Below the pieces are notes generated by a model. That model did no database searches. It saw only the letters and a program-made list of their open reading frames with translations, and was not told the DNA's origin. Below, in pieces: positions 45,270 through 52,675 of a DNA stretch of 64,000 nt. The DNA comes from Limnoperna fortunei. Lineage: Eukaryota > Mollusca > Bivalvia > Mytilida > Modiolidae. Each line of letters begins with the position of its first letter. Positions within the stretch are counted from its first letter, which is position 1. The stretch covers positions 88,085,860 to 88,149,859 of the forward strand of contig OX104118.1 in the NCBI GenBank assembly GCA_944474755.1, given 5' to 3'. Made by a program: the position numbers and the translations under genes.

Positions 45270-46547
45270 ATGTTGCATGATGGAAGAATGGAATCTAATG
45301 GTATGAACATGGATAGCACATCAACATCAACCCCAACCCCAACCCCAACCTCCCAGATTGAAATATTATACGATAGAAGAATGGAATCTAATGGTATGAA
45401 CATGAACATGGATAGCACATCAACATCAACCCCAACCCCAACCCCAACCTCCCAGATTGAAATATTATACGATAGAAGAATGGAATCTAATGGTATGAAC
45501 ATGAACATGGATAGCACATCAACATCAACCCCAACCCCAACCCAAACCTCCCAGATTGAAATATTATACGATAGAAGAATGAAATCTAATAGTAAGAACA
45601 TGAATATTGTATCAACATCAACCCCAACCCCAACCCCCGAGATCGAAATGATGGAATCTAATGGTGTGAAACGTACCTGCGGATACCCACTGAAGCGGAA
45701 GAAGGGACACTGTAAGAGCAAGCCTGGAATCGACGGTCTCTGCGCGAGGCACAGGAAGCAGCCCGCAGAAGACGGGAGCATCCAAAGCGGAGGAAAAATC
45801 GTGGTAAGAGAGACCATGAAGACCCTCCATCAAATAGCTAAGGATGAGGGTCTGAAGGGATATAGTCGGAAAAGTAAGGAGGCCTTGGTGAAGCTCATCG
45901 AGGAGAAAACTAACAGGAAATTCACTCGCGAGGAGGTCTTCAGCAAGAAGCAGCTCAAAACACTCGCGAAGAGCCGCGGTATCACCAAGTACTCCAGGCT
46001 CAGGAGAGAGGATCTGCTCCGATTGGTGGAAGAGAACATCAAAAATGCTCCGGTAGAGGAGGAAATGAAAGTAGTTGATCAACGCCAAGCACTGAATGGC
46101 GTCTTTGGTACGGTCGTCATCAAACCATTGAAGCTGCACGACATGGTCACCTTTCAGAAAATAAGTCGGAGCACCATCGCCAGCACCATCTCGGAAGCAC
46201 TCACCCAAAAGAAGGGATTGAAGGTGCAATTATTGCTCCAAGTAGAGCTAGTTAAAACGAACCCCGCGACCGGAGAGAATACTTACGTCACCCCCTATTT
46301 CCGGTCAAAACAAGTTACCCTCTCACAGTCATCAGACCTCGATTTGGAAATCACATTCATGATGGAGAAGGTCAGAGAGAATATGGGTAACTACATGCGT
46401 GAAGGGAGCGGATGGACCTTCGGACACATCGAGCGGCTAGAAATCCACCTGAGTAAATTCAAGCCGCTCGCAGGTAGCTCGTATATACCAACCCCCATCG
46501 ATACTGGCGAAAAAGAAGGCGATCATCAATGTGAAAAACGAGGATGA
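45270..46547 (+). CDS. Polinton PolB N-terminal frame: repeats, Zn motif, two SAP-like motifs
   Basis: This 425-codon frame begins with about four 33-residue repeats (MESNGMNM.., Thr/Pro-rich, SQIEILYDRR). A Cys/His motif follows (C-x10-C-x9-C-x2-H, residues about 134-160), then two SAP/Rho-N-like helices (HQIAKDEGLKGYS and KTLAKSRGITKYS). The last 150 or so residues (REGSGWTFGHIERLEIH, PLAGSSYIPTP) match the region usually fused to the N-terminus of Polinton PolB. The frame then leaves the polymerase frame near a C5 run (46492-46496) and stops at 46547. I take it as the front part of the polymerase gene, separated from 46531-49458 by a single-base shift. Confidence 0.82.
   Translation: MLHDGRMESNGMNMDSTSTSTPTPTPTSQIEILYDRRMESNGMNMNMDSTSTSTPTPTPTSQIEILYDRRMESNGMNMNMDSTSTSTPTPTQTSQIEILYDRRMKSNSKNMNIVSTSTPTPTPEIEMMESNGVKRTCGYPLKRKKGHCKSKPGIDGLCARHRKQPAEDGSIQSGGKIVVRETMKTLHQIAKDEGLKGYSRKSKEALVKLIEEKTNRKFTREEVFSKKQLKTLAKSRGITKYSRLRREDLLRLVEENIKNAPVEEEMKVVDQRQALNGVFGTVVIKPLKLHDMVTFQKISRSTIASTISEALTQKKGLKVQLLLQVELVKTNPATGENTYVTPYFRSKQVTLSQSSDLDLEITFMMEKVRENMGNYMREGSGWTFGHIERLEIHLSKFKPLAGSSYIPTPIDTGEKEGDHQCEKRG
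45280..45650 (+). repeat. in-frame tandem repeat, 92-99 bp, about 4 copies
   Basis: ATGGAATCTAATGG starts units at 45289, 45381 and 45480, and a variant at 45579. Spacings are 92, 99 and 99 bp; the first unit lacks AACATG. All lengths keep the reading frame within one base triplet series. Each unit contains a CCAACCCCAACCCC tract encoding Pro-Thr repeats. Confidence 0.9.
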
Positions 46548-49458
46548 TCGTTGTTTCCATTGGGCGGTGCTGGCAGCCCTACACTATGATGAAGTCGACC
46601 AGAAGTCAACACACCGCGTGACTCAGTATAAGAGATGGGAGGAGGAGCTGAAATTCGATGGTATCGAATTCCCAGTCTCACTCAAGGCGATCGACAGGTT
46701 CGAGAAGCAGAACGTTACCATCAACGTTAACGTCTTCGGCTTCGATGGCGTAAAGAAGGGTGAGGACGGTGAAGAAGATCTCCAGGTATATCCCCTCAGG
46801 ATATCCAAGAACACTGGTTCTACCCACGTAGATCTCCTCTTCCTGACCTGCGAAGGTAAGCAGCATTACTGCTGGATCAAGAGCCTATCGCGTCTGTTGA
46901 CCTCCCAAGTGACTGGTCACAATGGGGAAGCTTACTTCTGCCGCAGGTGCTTGTCCCATTTCTCCAGGCAGGACATCCTCGACACACACATGGAATACTG
47001 CAGTCAGAAGGATGCAGTCAGGATCGAGATGCCGGAAGAAGGATCCACCATAGCCTTCAGCGACTACAAGAAAATGATGAGAGTCCCATTCGTGATCTAT
47101 GCGGACTTCGAGTGCTTCACGGAGAAGCTCGACACCTGCCAGCCAGATCCTTTACAATCCTACACGAAGGCGTATCAACTACAGAGACCCTCGGGTTTCT
47201 GCTATCGCGTGAAGTACGCTCACGGCGACTACAAAGAATCGGTCATCTACTGTGGGGAGGATGCGGCCAAGAAGTTCGTACAGTGCATGGAGGAGGAAGT
47301 GCGAGCAATCGCCAAACTATACAGTGAGACGAAACCCATGGAGATGACCGACAAGGACAAGGAGAGTTTCAAAGCAAGTACGAACTGCCACATTTGCGGT
47401 GGTGCATTGAATGGGGATAAGGTTCGTGACCACGACCATCTCACCGGCAAGTACCGCGGCGCAGCACACAACCAGTGCAATCTGGAATTCCAGCTTCCAA
47501 AACACGTCCCCATCATCTTTCACAACTTGAGCGGATATGATGCCCACATCTTCGTCAAAGAGTTAGGGAACACAGCAGGTAAGATCAACTGCATCCCCAA
47601 TACCGACGAGAAATACATCAGCTTCTCAAAGCAGGTGGATGATCTGGAGATGAGGTTCATCGATTCGATGCGCTTCATGCTCTGCTCGTTAGATACCCTG
47701 GCCAAGAACCTCACCCCCGACCAGTTCAAGACCGTGAAGGCGAGATTTGACGACCGCTACGAGCTGATGATCCGTAAGGGAGTATTCCCCTACGATTATA
47801 TGGATGGACCGTCCAAGCTGGAGGACGCCCAGCTCCCACCCAAAGAAGCTTTCTACAGCACACTCTCCGGCGAGCATATCAGTGATGAGGACTATGCACA
47901 CGCTGAGAGAGTCTGGGAGGTCTTCGGGTGCAAGATCATGCGCGACTACCACAACCTTTACCTCGAAACCGACGTACTGCTGCTGACCGACATCATGGAG
48001 AACTTCAGGGATGTATGCATGAAGCATTATATGCTCGATCCTGCCCACTACTACACCTCCCCCGGACTTTCATGGAATGCTGCTCTCAAAACCACTGGGA
48101 TCAGATTGGAGCTATTGTCCGACCCAGACATGCTCCTGATGTTCGAGCGAGGAACCAGAGGAGGGGTGGCCATGATCTCTCACCGCCACGCCCGTGCCAA
48201 CAACCCTTACATGGAGACCTACGATCGCTCCCAGCCCACGAAGTACCTGATCTACCTCGACGCCAATAACCTCTACGGGTGGGCAATGGCACAGCCCCTT
48301 CCCACGGGAGACTTCGAGTGGATGGAGCCGGAGGCGATCGAGGACGTCTTGAGATACCCCGACGATCACGAGTACGGTGCCATGGTGGAATGTGATCTGG
48401 AATACCCGCATGATCTCCACAACGCCCACAACGACTACCCACTCGCGCCGGAGAACGTGGAGATCAACAAGGTGCGCAAGCTGGTGCCTCATCTAGGTAA
48501 GCGTGAGAAGTATACGCTCCACTACAGGAATCTCAAGCTGTACTTGGAGATGGGCATGAAGCTCACCAAAGTCCACCGAATCATCGGGTTCAGGCAATCT
48601 CCGTGGCTGAAGCAGTACGTCGACCTGAACACTGCTCTTCGAACCGAGGCCAAGACTGAATCAGAGAAGGATTTCTTCAAACTCATGGTTTGCTCAGTCT
48701 TCGGCAAGACCATGGAGAACATTCGAAAGCGGGTCGACGTCCGACTGGTTACCACAGAGAAGCAGGCGCTGAAGCTCGTGGCTAAGCCCAACTTCGATCG
48801 TCGGGTCGTCTTCACCGAAAGCATGGTAGCCGTCCACATGAAGAAGACGAAGCTGAAGTTCGATAAGCCAGTCTACCTGGGAGCCTGCATCTTGGACATC
48901 TCGAAGCTCCAGATGTACGACTTCCACTACGGATTCGTGAAGAAGATGTACGGTGACAACGCCCGGCTGCTCTTCACCGACACCGATAGCTTGGCCTATG
49001 AGATCCAGACCGCCGATTTCTACCAAGACATCGCCCCGCACGTCCAAGCGAAGTTCGACACTTCCAACTATTCCGCCAAGCATCCCTCCGGCATCCCAAC
49101 CGGTGTGAACAAGAAGGTGATCGGGATGTTTAAGGACGAGTGCGGTGGCATGGCCATGACCGAATTCGTGGGGCTCCGAGCGAAGCTATACGCCTTCAAG
49201 GTGGATGACGGTCAGACCACCAAGAAGGCGAAGGGAGTCACCAAGAGCGTCATCAAGCGCAACATCGCCTTCGAGGATTACAAGCGATGTCTCGACACTC
49301 AGAAGGAGATCTACCGACCGATGAACATCATCCGGAGCCACCTTCATCAGATCTACGCCGAGGAGATCAACAAGATCGCACTCTCAGCCAAGGACGACAA
49401 GCGCCACATCCTACCTGATGGTATCAGCACCCTTGCGCACGGTCACTATCGAATCTAA
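46453..49458 (+). CDS. polB: Polinton protein-primed DNA polymerase B
   Basis: The main frame is open from just after TGA 46450-46452; the first recognisable homology begins before 46531, and there is no ATG there. Counting from 46531: a C2H2-like finger at about 133-153, exonuclease motif I YADFECF at 190, an endonuclease VII-like CHICGG..VRDHDHLTGKYRG segment at 286-312, ExoII NLSGYDAH at 330, ExoIII YLETD at 477, PolB motif A YLDANNLYGWAM at 573, motif B KLMVCSVFGKTMEN at 717 and motif C FTDTDSLAYE at 815. All catalytic acidic residues are present. Motif B has Cys where the family usually has Asn. It replicates the element. The N-terminal part is in frame 45270-46547. Confidence 0.95.
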   Translation, partial: VNSSRSQVARIYQPPSILAKKKAIINVKNEDDRCFHWAVLAALHYDEVDQKSTHRVTQYKRWEEELKFDGIEFPVSLKAIDRFEKQNVTINVNVFGFDGVKKGEDGEEDLQVYPLRISKNTGSTHVDLLFLTCEGKQHYCWIKSLSRLLTSQVTGHNGEAYFCRRCLSHFSRQDILDTHMEYCSQKDAVRIEMPEEGSTIAFSDYKKMMRVPFVIYADFECFTEKLDTCQPDPLQSYTKAYQLQRPSGFCYRVKYAHGDYKESVIYCGEDAAKKFVQCMEEEVRAIAKLYSETKPMEMTDKDKESFKASTNCHICGGALNGDKVRDHDHLTGKYRGAAHNQCNLEFQLPKHVPIIFHNLSGYDAHIFVKELGNTAGKINCIPNTDEKYISFSKQVDDLEMRFIDSMRFMLCSLDTLAKNLTPDQFKTVKARFDDRYELMIRKGVFPYDYMDGPSKLEDAQLPPKEAFYSTLSGEHISDEDYAHAERVWEVFGCKIMRDYHNLYLETDVLLLTDIMENFRDVCMKHYMLDPAHYYTSPGLSWNAALKTTGIRLELLSDPDMLLMFERGTRGGVAMISHRHARANNPYMETYDRSQPTKYLIYLDANNLYGWAMAQPLPTGDFEWMEPEAIEDVLRYPDDHEYGAMVECDLEYPHDLHNAHNDYPLAPENVEINKVRKLVPHLGKREKYTLHYRNLKLYLEMGMKLTKVHRIIGFRQSPWLKQYVDLNTALRTEAKTESEKDFFKLMVCSVFGKTMENIRKRVDVRLVTTEKQALKLVAKPNFDRRVVFTESMVAVHMKKTKLKFDKPVYLGACILDISKLQMYDFHYGFVKKMYGDNARLLFTDTDSLAYEIQTADFYQDIAPHVQAKFDTSNYSAKHPSGIPTGVNKKVIGMFKDECGGMAMTEFVGLRAKLYAFKVDDGQTTKKAKGVTKSVIKRNIAFEDYKRCLDTQKEIYRPMNIIRSHLHQIYAEEINKIALSAKDDKRHILPDGISTLAHGHYRI

Positions 49459-49465
49459 ATAAATG
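49454..49465 (+). promoter_or_regulatory. gene junction motif TCTAAATAAATG
   Basis: The polymerase stop TAA and the protease ATG are joined through TAAATAAATG, a variant of the junction word used between the element's late-type genes. Confidence 0.6.
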
Positions 49466-49876
49466 AGCAGCGTACGAGTTTACTACTTAACTCTCCCACT
49501 CAAACCCCTCTCAAATGTAGAGCTTGAAGAAGCTGCCTCGGCCCTAGGGATCCATCGATTCAGAGGGGTATTCATGAGAGATGCCCTACCACCAGCGCCA
49601 CGAGCTAATGAATGCGGCATCTTGAACCACGATGACTTCCAAGGTCCCGGAACGCACTGGACCTGTTGGCACAAGCGCGGAGGACTCAAAGTCTACTTCG
49701 ACTCTTACGGTCTGCCTCCGCCCGACGAGATGGTCGACTATCTGCGTCCGAAGATCCAATACAACACCGATGAGCTGCAGCATCGCGGGGGCGTGGTGTG
49801 CGGTCACTTTTGCCTCTACGTACTGAAGATGCTGTCGGAGGGTAGATCGTTCGATGACGTGATATTCTCGCTATAA
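49463..49876 (+). CDS. adenain-like cysteine protease (Polinton PRO)
   Basis: The 137-residue protein carries the adenovirus-type/Ulp1-fold catalytic set: His in GTHWTCW (about 64), Asp in VYFDSYG (about 79), Gln in DELQH (about 107) and Cys in VVCGHFCLY (about 113). The length and spacing match the maturation protease of Polintons, which is expected to cleave capsid precursors. It starts four bases after the polymerase stop within the TAAATAAATG junction. Confidence 0.93.
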   Translation: MSSVRVYYLTLPLKPLSNVELEEAASALGIHRFRGVFMRDALPPAPRANECGILNHDDFQGPGTHWTCWHKRGGLKVYFDSYGLPPPDEMVDYLRPKIQYNTDELQHRGGVVCGHFCLYVLKMLSEGRSFDDVIFSL

Positions 49877-49883
49877 ATAAATG
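49872..49883 (+). promoter_or_regulatory. gene junction motif TATAAATAAATG
   Basis: The protease stop codon (TAA at 49874-49876) and the next ATG (49881) are both embedded in this 12-base word. Confidence 0.65.
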
Positions 49884-50360
49884 GACAAATTCGGATCTTA
49901 CTCGAGAAAACGCGCATTGGTCTGGTCCCAAGATCTCGATATGAACGACAACCGCATCACCGGCCTGGGGGCACCGCGAGAGGGGTCGGACGCTGCGACG
50001 AGGCACTGGGTCAATCTGCAATTGAAAGAGGGTCAGAAGGATATTGCTGAGCTCGCAGCAAAGATCGACAAGGTCTTGAAAGTGCTCGAGGATAAGGAGA
50101 AACGCTTGAATGGCATCGAGAAAGACGTGGCAAAGTGCCTGCCCACGATCGGTGGTAAGATGACTGGCGCGATAGATATGCAGGGCCATGCTATTCGTAA
50201 CCTCCCCGAGGGAACCGACTCCAAGGATCCCGTGACGAATGGTTGGTATGCAAAGAACTGGCAGGATTTAGCCTTAACCATGCAGGAGAAGATAAACGCT
50301 GTAGAATCTAGATATAAAACCCTCGAAAAGCAGATGGCTGATAAGCAGGAAAAAGATTGA
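49881..50360 (+). CDS. coiled-coil, fibre-like protein (candidate virion spike)
   Basis: The 159-residue frame has two copies of a phage-tail-type motif: LDMNDNRITGLGAPREGSDA followed by ATRHWV near the N-terminus, and IDMQGHAIRNLPEGTDSKDP followed by VTNGWY near residue 105. Heptad-rich coiled coil lies between and after them. That M-x-N-x-I-x-x-L-x-x-P-x-x-x-x-D-A-x-T-x-x-Y/W-V pattern is common in trimeric tail fibres. The frame stops at 50358-50360, but the coiled coil plainly continues in the +1 frame to a stop at 50413-50415, across an A5 run (50350-50354), so the C-terminus is probably truncated by one base. Role as a spike is inferred. Confidence 0.7.
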   Translation: MDKFGSYSRKRALVWSQDLDMNDNRITGLGAPREGSDAATRHWVNLQLKEGQKDIAELAAKIDKVLKVLEDKEKRLNGIEKDVAKCLPTIGGKMTGAIDMQGHAIRNLPEGTDSKDPVTNGWYAKNWQDLALTMQEKINAVESRYKTLEKQMADKQEKD

Positions 50361-50467
50361 AGCTCTTGAAAAGTACGTGAAGTTTAAGCCTCCTACTCCC
50401 GGCAGGATCGGTTGACCCCTCCTCCGCTTCTCTAGTCCCCCACTCCAGGGACTGGAAAATCGAAGGA
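50361..50467. terminator. convergent 3' region between fibre-like gene and integrase
   Basis: Contains the likely continuation of the fibre-like frame to 50415 and then a small inverted repeat (AGTCCC at 50434-50439 with GGGACT at 50448-50453). It separates convergent genes and may hold 3' end signals for both. No AATAAA is seen here. Confidence 0.35.
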
Positions 50468-51406
50468 CTATTGGAGCTCGGAAGCCTTTACCCATGAATT
50501 GAACGTCTTGGGATAGCCTCGCCATTTGACGTAGACTTCCCGTTCTCCTTGCCGGGTGCGTCGCCGCAAGATCCTTTCGATGCGAAAGAGTTCCTGGGTG
50601 GTCTTCTGGAGCTCAGGCTCGTAGAAAGATCCCTGAATCTCCTCGTCGTTGAGGTCCTTGAGACGATACGTGGGCGGTTGCGTTCCTAAGACCGTGGATA
50701 CGGTGAAGACTTCTTCGGTCCAGCGTGGAGTATATCCTTTCTCGAACACGCCTTTCTTCTTGGTGATTCGGACCTTATCGCCAACATTGAATCGCAGGGG
50801 TTGCATGGGAGGGAGATCTCCGTAAAGGTTCCAGAAGACTTTGGTTTCGTTCTCCTTCTGACTGGCGGCAGTGGGAGTCATCTTGATGGAGCGGTGCTTG
50901 GTGGTATTATACTGATGAACCAGATCGCTTAGCACATCGATATAGGTTCGCGTGGAGTTGGCGGAAAAGTACTTGAACATCTTCTCCTTCATGGTGCGGT
51001 TCCAACGCTCCACGACGCTCGACTTCTCTTCGTTTTCGGTGGAGTAGAGCTCGACGTCATGCTTCTGGAGAAGCGCCTTCACCTCCTTGTTGTAGAATTC
51101 TGTTCCTTTGTCCGTCCATAGCTTCTTGGGGATGCGAGACTTGAAGACCGCATGGAAGGCGTCGCGCACCGTAGTCCCCTTCTTATCCCTGAGCGGCACT
51201 AGCCACCCATACTTGGAGAAGACATCGATGATGCTCAGGATGAACTTATGGCCTTTGTTGTCTCCGGAAAAGGCACTCATATCCACGAGATCGGCCGCCC
51301 AGGTTGCATCTATTCCACCCACCACCACGCGACGCTTCTGAAATTTGCGGCGGATTGGCTTGTGCAGTTCCTCGGCTAGTTCGTCCGACCAAACGAGGGT
51401 TTTTTT
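50468..51406 (-). CDS. Polinton integrase (RVE core plus chromodomain)
   Basis: The core shows the D,D-35-E set: D in WAADLVDM, D in KKLWTDKGTEFYN, and E in EEKSSVVERWNRTMKEKMF. Then come the SH3-like segment VGDKVRITKKKGVFEKGYTP and a C-terminal chromodomain, with YVKWRGYPKTFNSWV at the end. It inserts the linear element and leaves 6-bp duplications. The frame is open upstream to a stop at 51407-51409 and reads SDELAEELHKPI there, but it contains no ATG before the first catalytic Asp. It overlaps the PLA2-like frame at an A9 run (51400-51408), so translation of the intact enzyme seems to need a -1 shift from that frame or an indel correction. Confidence 0.95.
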   Translation of the reverse strand, partial: KKTLVWSDELAEELHKPIRRKFQKRRVVVGGIDATWAADLVDMSAFSGDNKGHKFILSIIDVFSKYGWLVPLRDKKGTTVRDAFHAVFKSRIPKKLWTDKGTEFYNKEVKALLQKHDVELYSTENEEKSSVVERWNRTMKEKMFKYFSANSTRTYIDVLSDLVHQYNTTKHRSIKMTPTAASQKENETKVFWNLYGDLPPMQPLRFNVGDKVRITKKKGVFEKGYTPRWTEEVFTVSTVLGTQPPTYRLKDLNDEEIQGSFYEPELQKTTQELFRIERILRRRTRQGEREVYVKWRGYPKTFNSWVKASELQ

Positions 51407-51891
51407 TTAACCCCCAATCCAAATCGCGCTTTGGTACCGATGATGGGCTTGACGATGCTACGGTCCAGGCTTTCGCGTGCGGTGGGGTCGGAAATGGCAT
51501 CGAGGGAGGACAGCATGGTCGCGTCGCAGATGGAGTTGCGCGAGGCCGTGTCCTTATGCCTGGCGTAGCAGAGATCGTGGTGATACGCGGCCTCATCCAC
51601 TCGATTGATGGGTTTCGACCAATCCTTGGGGGTACCATCGGCGTTCAGCCGCTTGGCGAGGTTGGTCCCAGGTCCGGTGAAATTGTGGCCTGGAAGGTGC
51701 ATCTCTATGGGTAGTCGGTTGATCAGGTGGTTCATGAACCCAGTACCCTCCACGGACCGGATGAACTGAGATTTCCTAGAACCGCATACGGCGCAGATAC
51801 CCACCTTCCTCCGTCGTCCGTTGCTGGTCGGGATCACTCCGCGGCTATTCGTCTCGGTCTTCGTTTTACACTTCAAACAGTACATTCCCAT
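51376..51891 (-). CDS. PLA2-like protein with N-terminal zinc ribbon
   Basis: Residues 5-36 hold two CxxC pairs (CLKC, CAVC), a zinc ribbon. Residues 69-76 HNFTGPGT form a calcium-loop-like motif and 104-109 HHDLCY the His-Asp catalytic motif of viral phospholipase A2 domains, as in parvovirus VP1. PLA2-type domains are known in adintovirus/Polinton relatives and are thought to help breach membranes during entry. The end of the frame (about residue 160 on) runs into the integrase in the -1 frame at A9. The first ATG at 51889-51891 is only 13 bp from the divergent ATPase start; a second in-frame ATG is at 51883-51885. Confidence 0.85.
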   Translation of the reverse strand: MGMYCLKCKTKTETNSRGVIPTSNGRRRKVGICAVCGSRKSQFIRSVEGTGFMNHLINRLPIEMHLPGHNFTGPGTNLAKRLNADGTPKDWSKPINRVDEAAYHHDLCYARHKDTASRNSICDATMLSSLDAISDPTARESLDRSIVKPIIGTKARFGLGVKKKPSFGRTN

Positions 51892-51904
51892 TTATATATA
51901 TAAA
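51892..51904. promoter_or_regulatory. 13-bp divergent TATA-like promoter
   Basis: The whole gap between the PLA2-like gene (minus) and the ATPase gene (plus) is TTATATATATAAA, nearly a palindrome. It could serve as a bidirectional TATA element. No other regulatory space is available without overlapping coding sequence. Confidence 0.55.
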
Positions 51905-52666
51905 ATGGACGTTGAAGATATTTCGTATAACGAGTCCACCTCGACCAGGTGCAATCACTACCTTCTCCCGCAGCGATCAATCCGAGGCTTAATCATAGGC
52001 AAGTCGGACTGCGGCAAGACGACGCTGCTGAATAACCTCCTCTTGCGCGAAGGGTGGTTAGACTACGATCAACTATACGTCTTCGGAAAATCGCTCCACC
52101 AACCCATCTACCAGCTGCTGCGGCGGGCGCTGGAAAGGGGATTCTCGAAGGACGATATCCGAGAAATACTCTCCATCAAGGATAGATGCCCCTACCCATT
52201 GATCGATGTGGTGGAAGTACTGAATCACTCGCCTAACCCTGGCGGTATTGAAGCCTTCTTCTTTGAGCATGGAGACGATGTGCCAGACCCCCGCGAACTC
52301 GATCCCACCCGCAAGAATCTCATGATCTTCGACGACTTGATGATGAGCAAGCAGAGTAAGTGTGAAGATTACTACGTGAGAGGTCGTCACAACAACGTGG
52401 ACTGCTTCTACCTCTGCCAAAACTATTTCAAGCTACCCCGGCAATCGATCCGTGAAAATACCAACTTCATCTGCCTCTTCGAGCAAGATGCTAAGAACCG
52501 CGAGCACATCCGTCGCGATCACTGCAATGACCTCACCAAGGAGCAGTTTGACGTCCTTTGCGACCGCTGCTGGTCCGAACCTTACGGATTCATGACGATC
52601 GACCTCACGAGTCCCAAGGCGGCTGGAAAATATCGATACAAATTAGAAGAGTTCTATTTAGTCTAA
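51905..52666 (+). CDS. FtsK/HerA-type genome-packaging ATPase
   Basis: Starting at the ATG at 51905 (253 residues), the protein has Walker A IGKSDCGKTT at 31-40, Walker B NLMIFDD near 138-144, and the CQNYFKLPRQSIRENTNFI segment typical of A32/FtsK-type packaging ATPases of Polintons and related viruses. I prefer this start over the upstream in-frame codon at 51821, because the extra 28 residues (MLVGITPRL..) overlap the divergent PLA2-like gene and are not family-like. It is expected to pump DNA into capsids. The next gene follows after 9 bp. Confidence 0.93.
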   Translation: MDVEDISYNESTSTRCNHYLLPQRSIRGLIIGKSDCGKTTLLNNLLLREGWLDYDQLYVFGKSLHQPIYQLLRRALERGFSKDDIREILSIKDRCPYPLIDVVEVLNHSPNPGGIEAFFFEHGDDVPDPRELDPTRKNLMIFDDLMMSKQSKCEDYYVRGRHNNVDCFYLCQNYFKLPRQSIRENTNFICLFEQDAKNREHIRRDHCNDLTKEQFDVLCDRCWSEPYGFMTIDLTSPKAAGKYRYKLEEFYLV

Positions 52667-52675
52667 GATAAAATC

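Noticed and set aside
45098..46229. minus-strand frames of 239 and 203 codons over the polymerase N-terminal region
   Set aside because: They are shadows of the in-frame Thr/Pro repeats (giving GVGVDVD-type periodic peptides) and of the coding strand.
51821..51904. 28-residue N-terminal extension of the packaging ATPase
   Set aside because: It overlaps the divergent PLA2-like gene and the TATA-like gap; the ATG at 51905 gives a family-like N-terminus.
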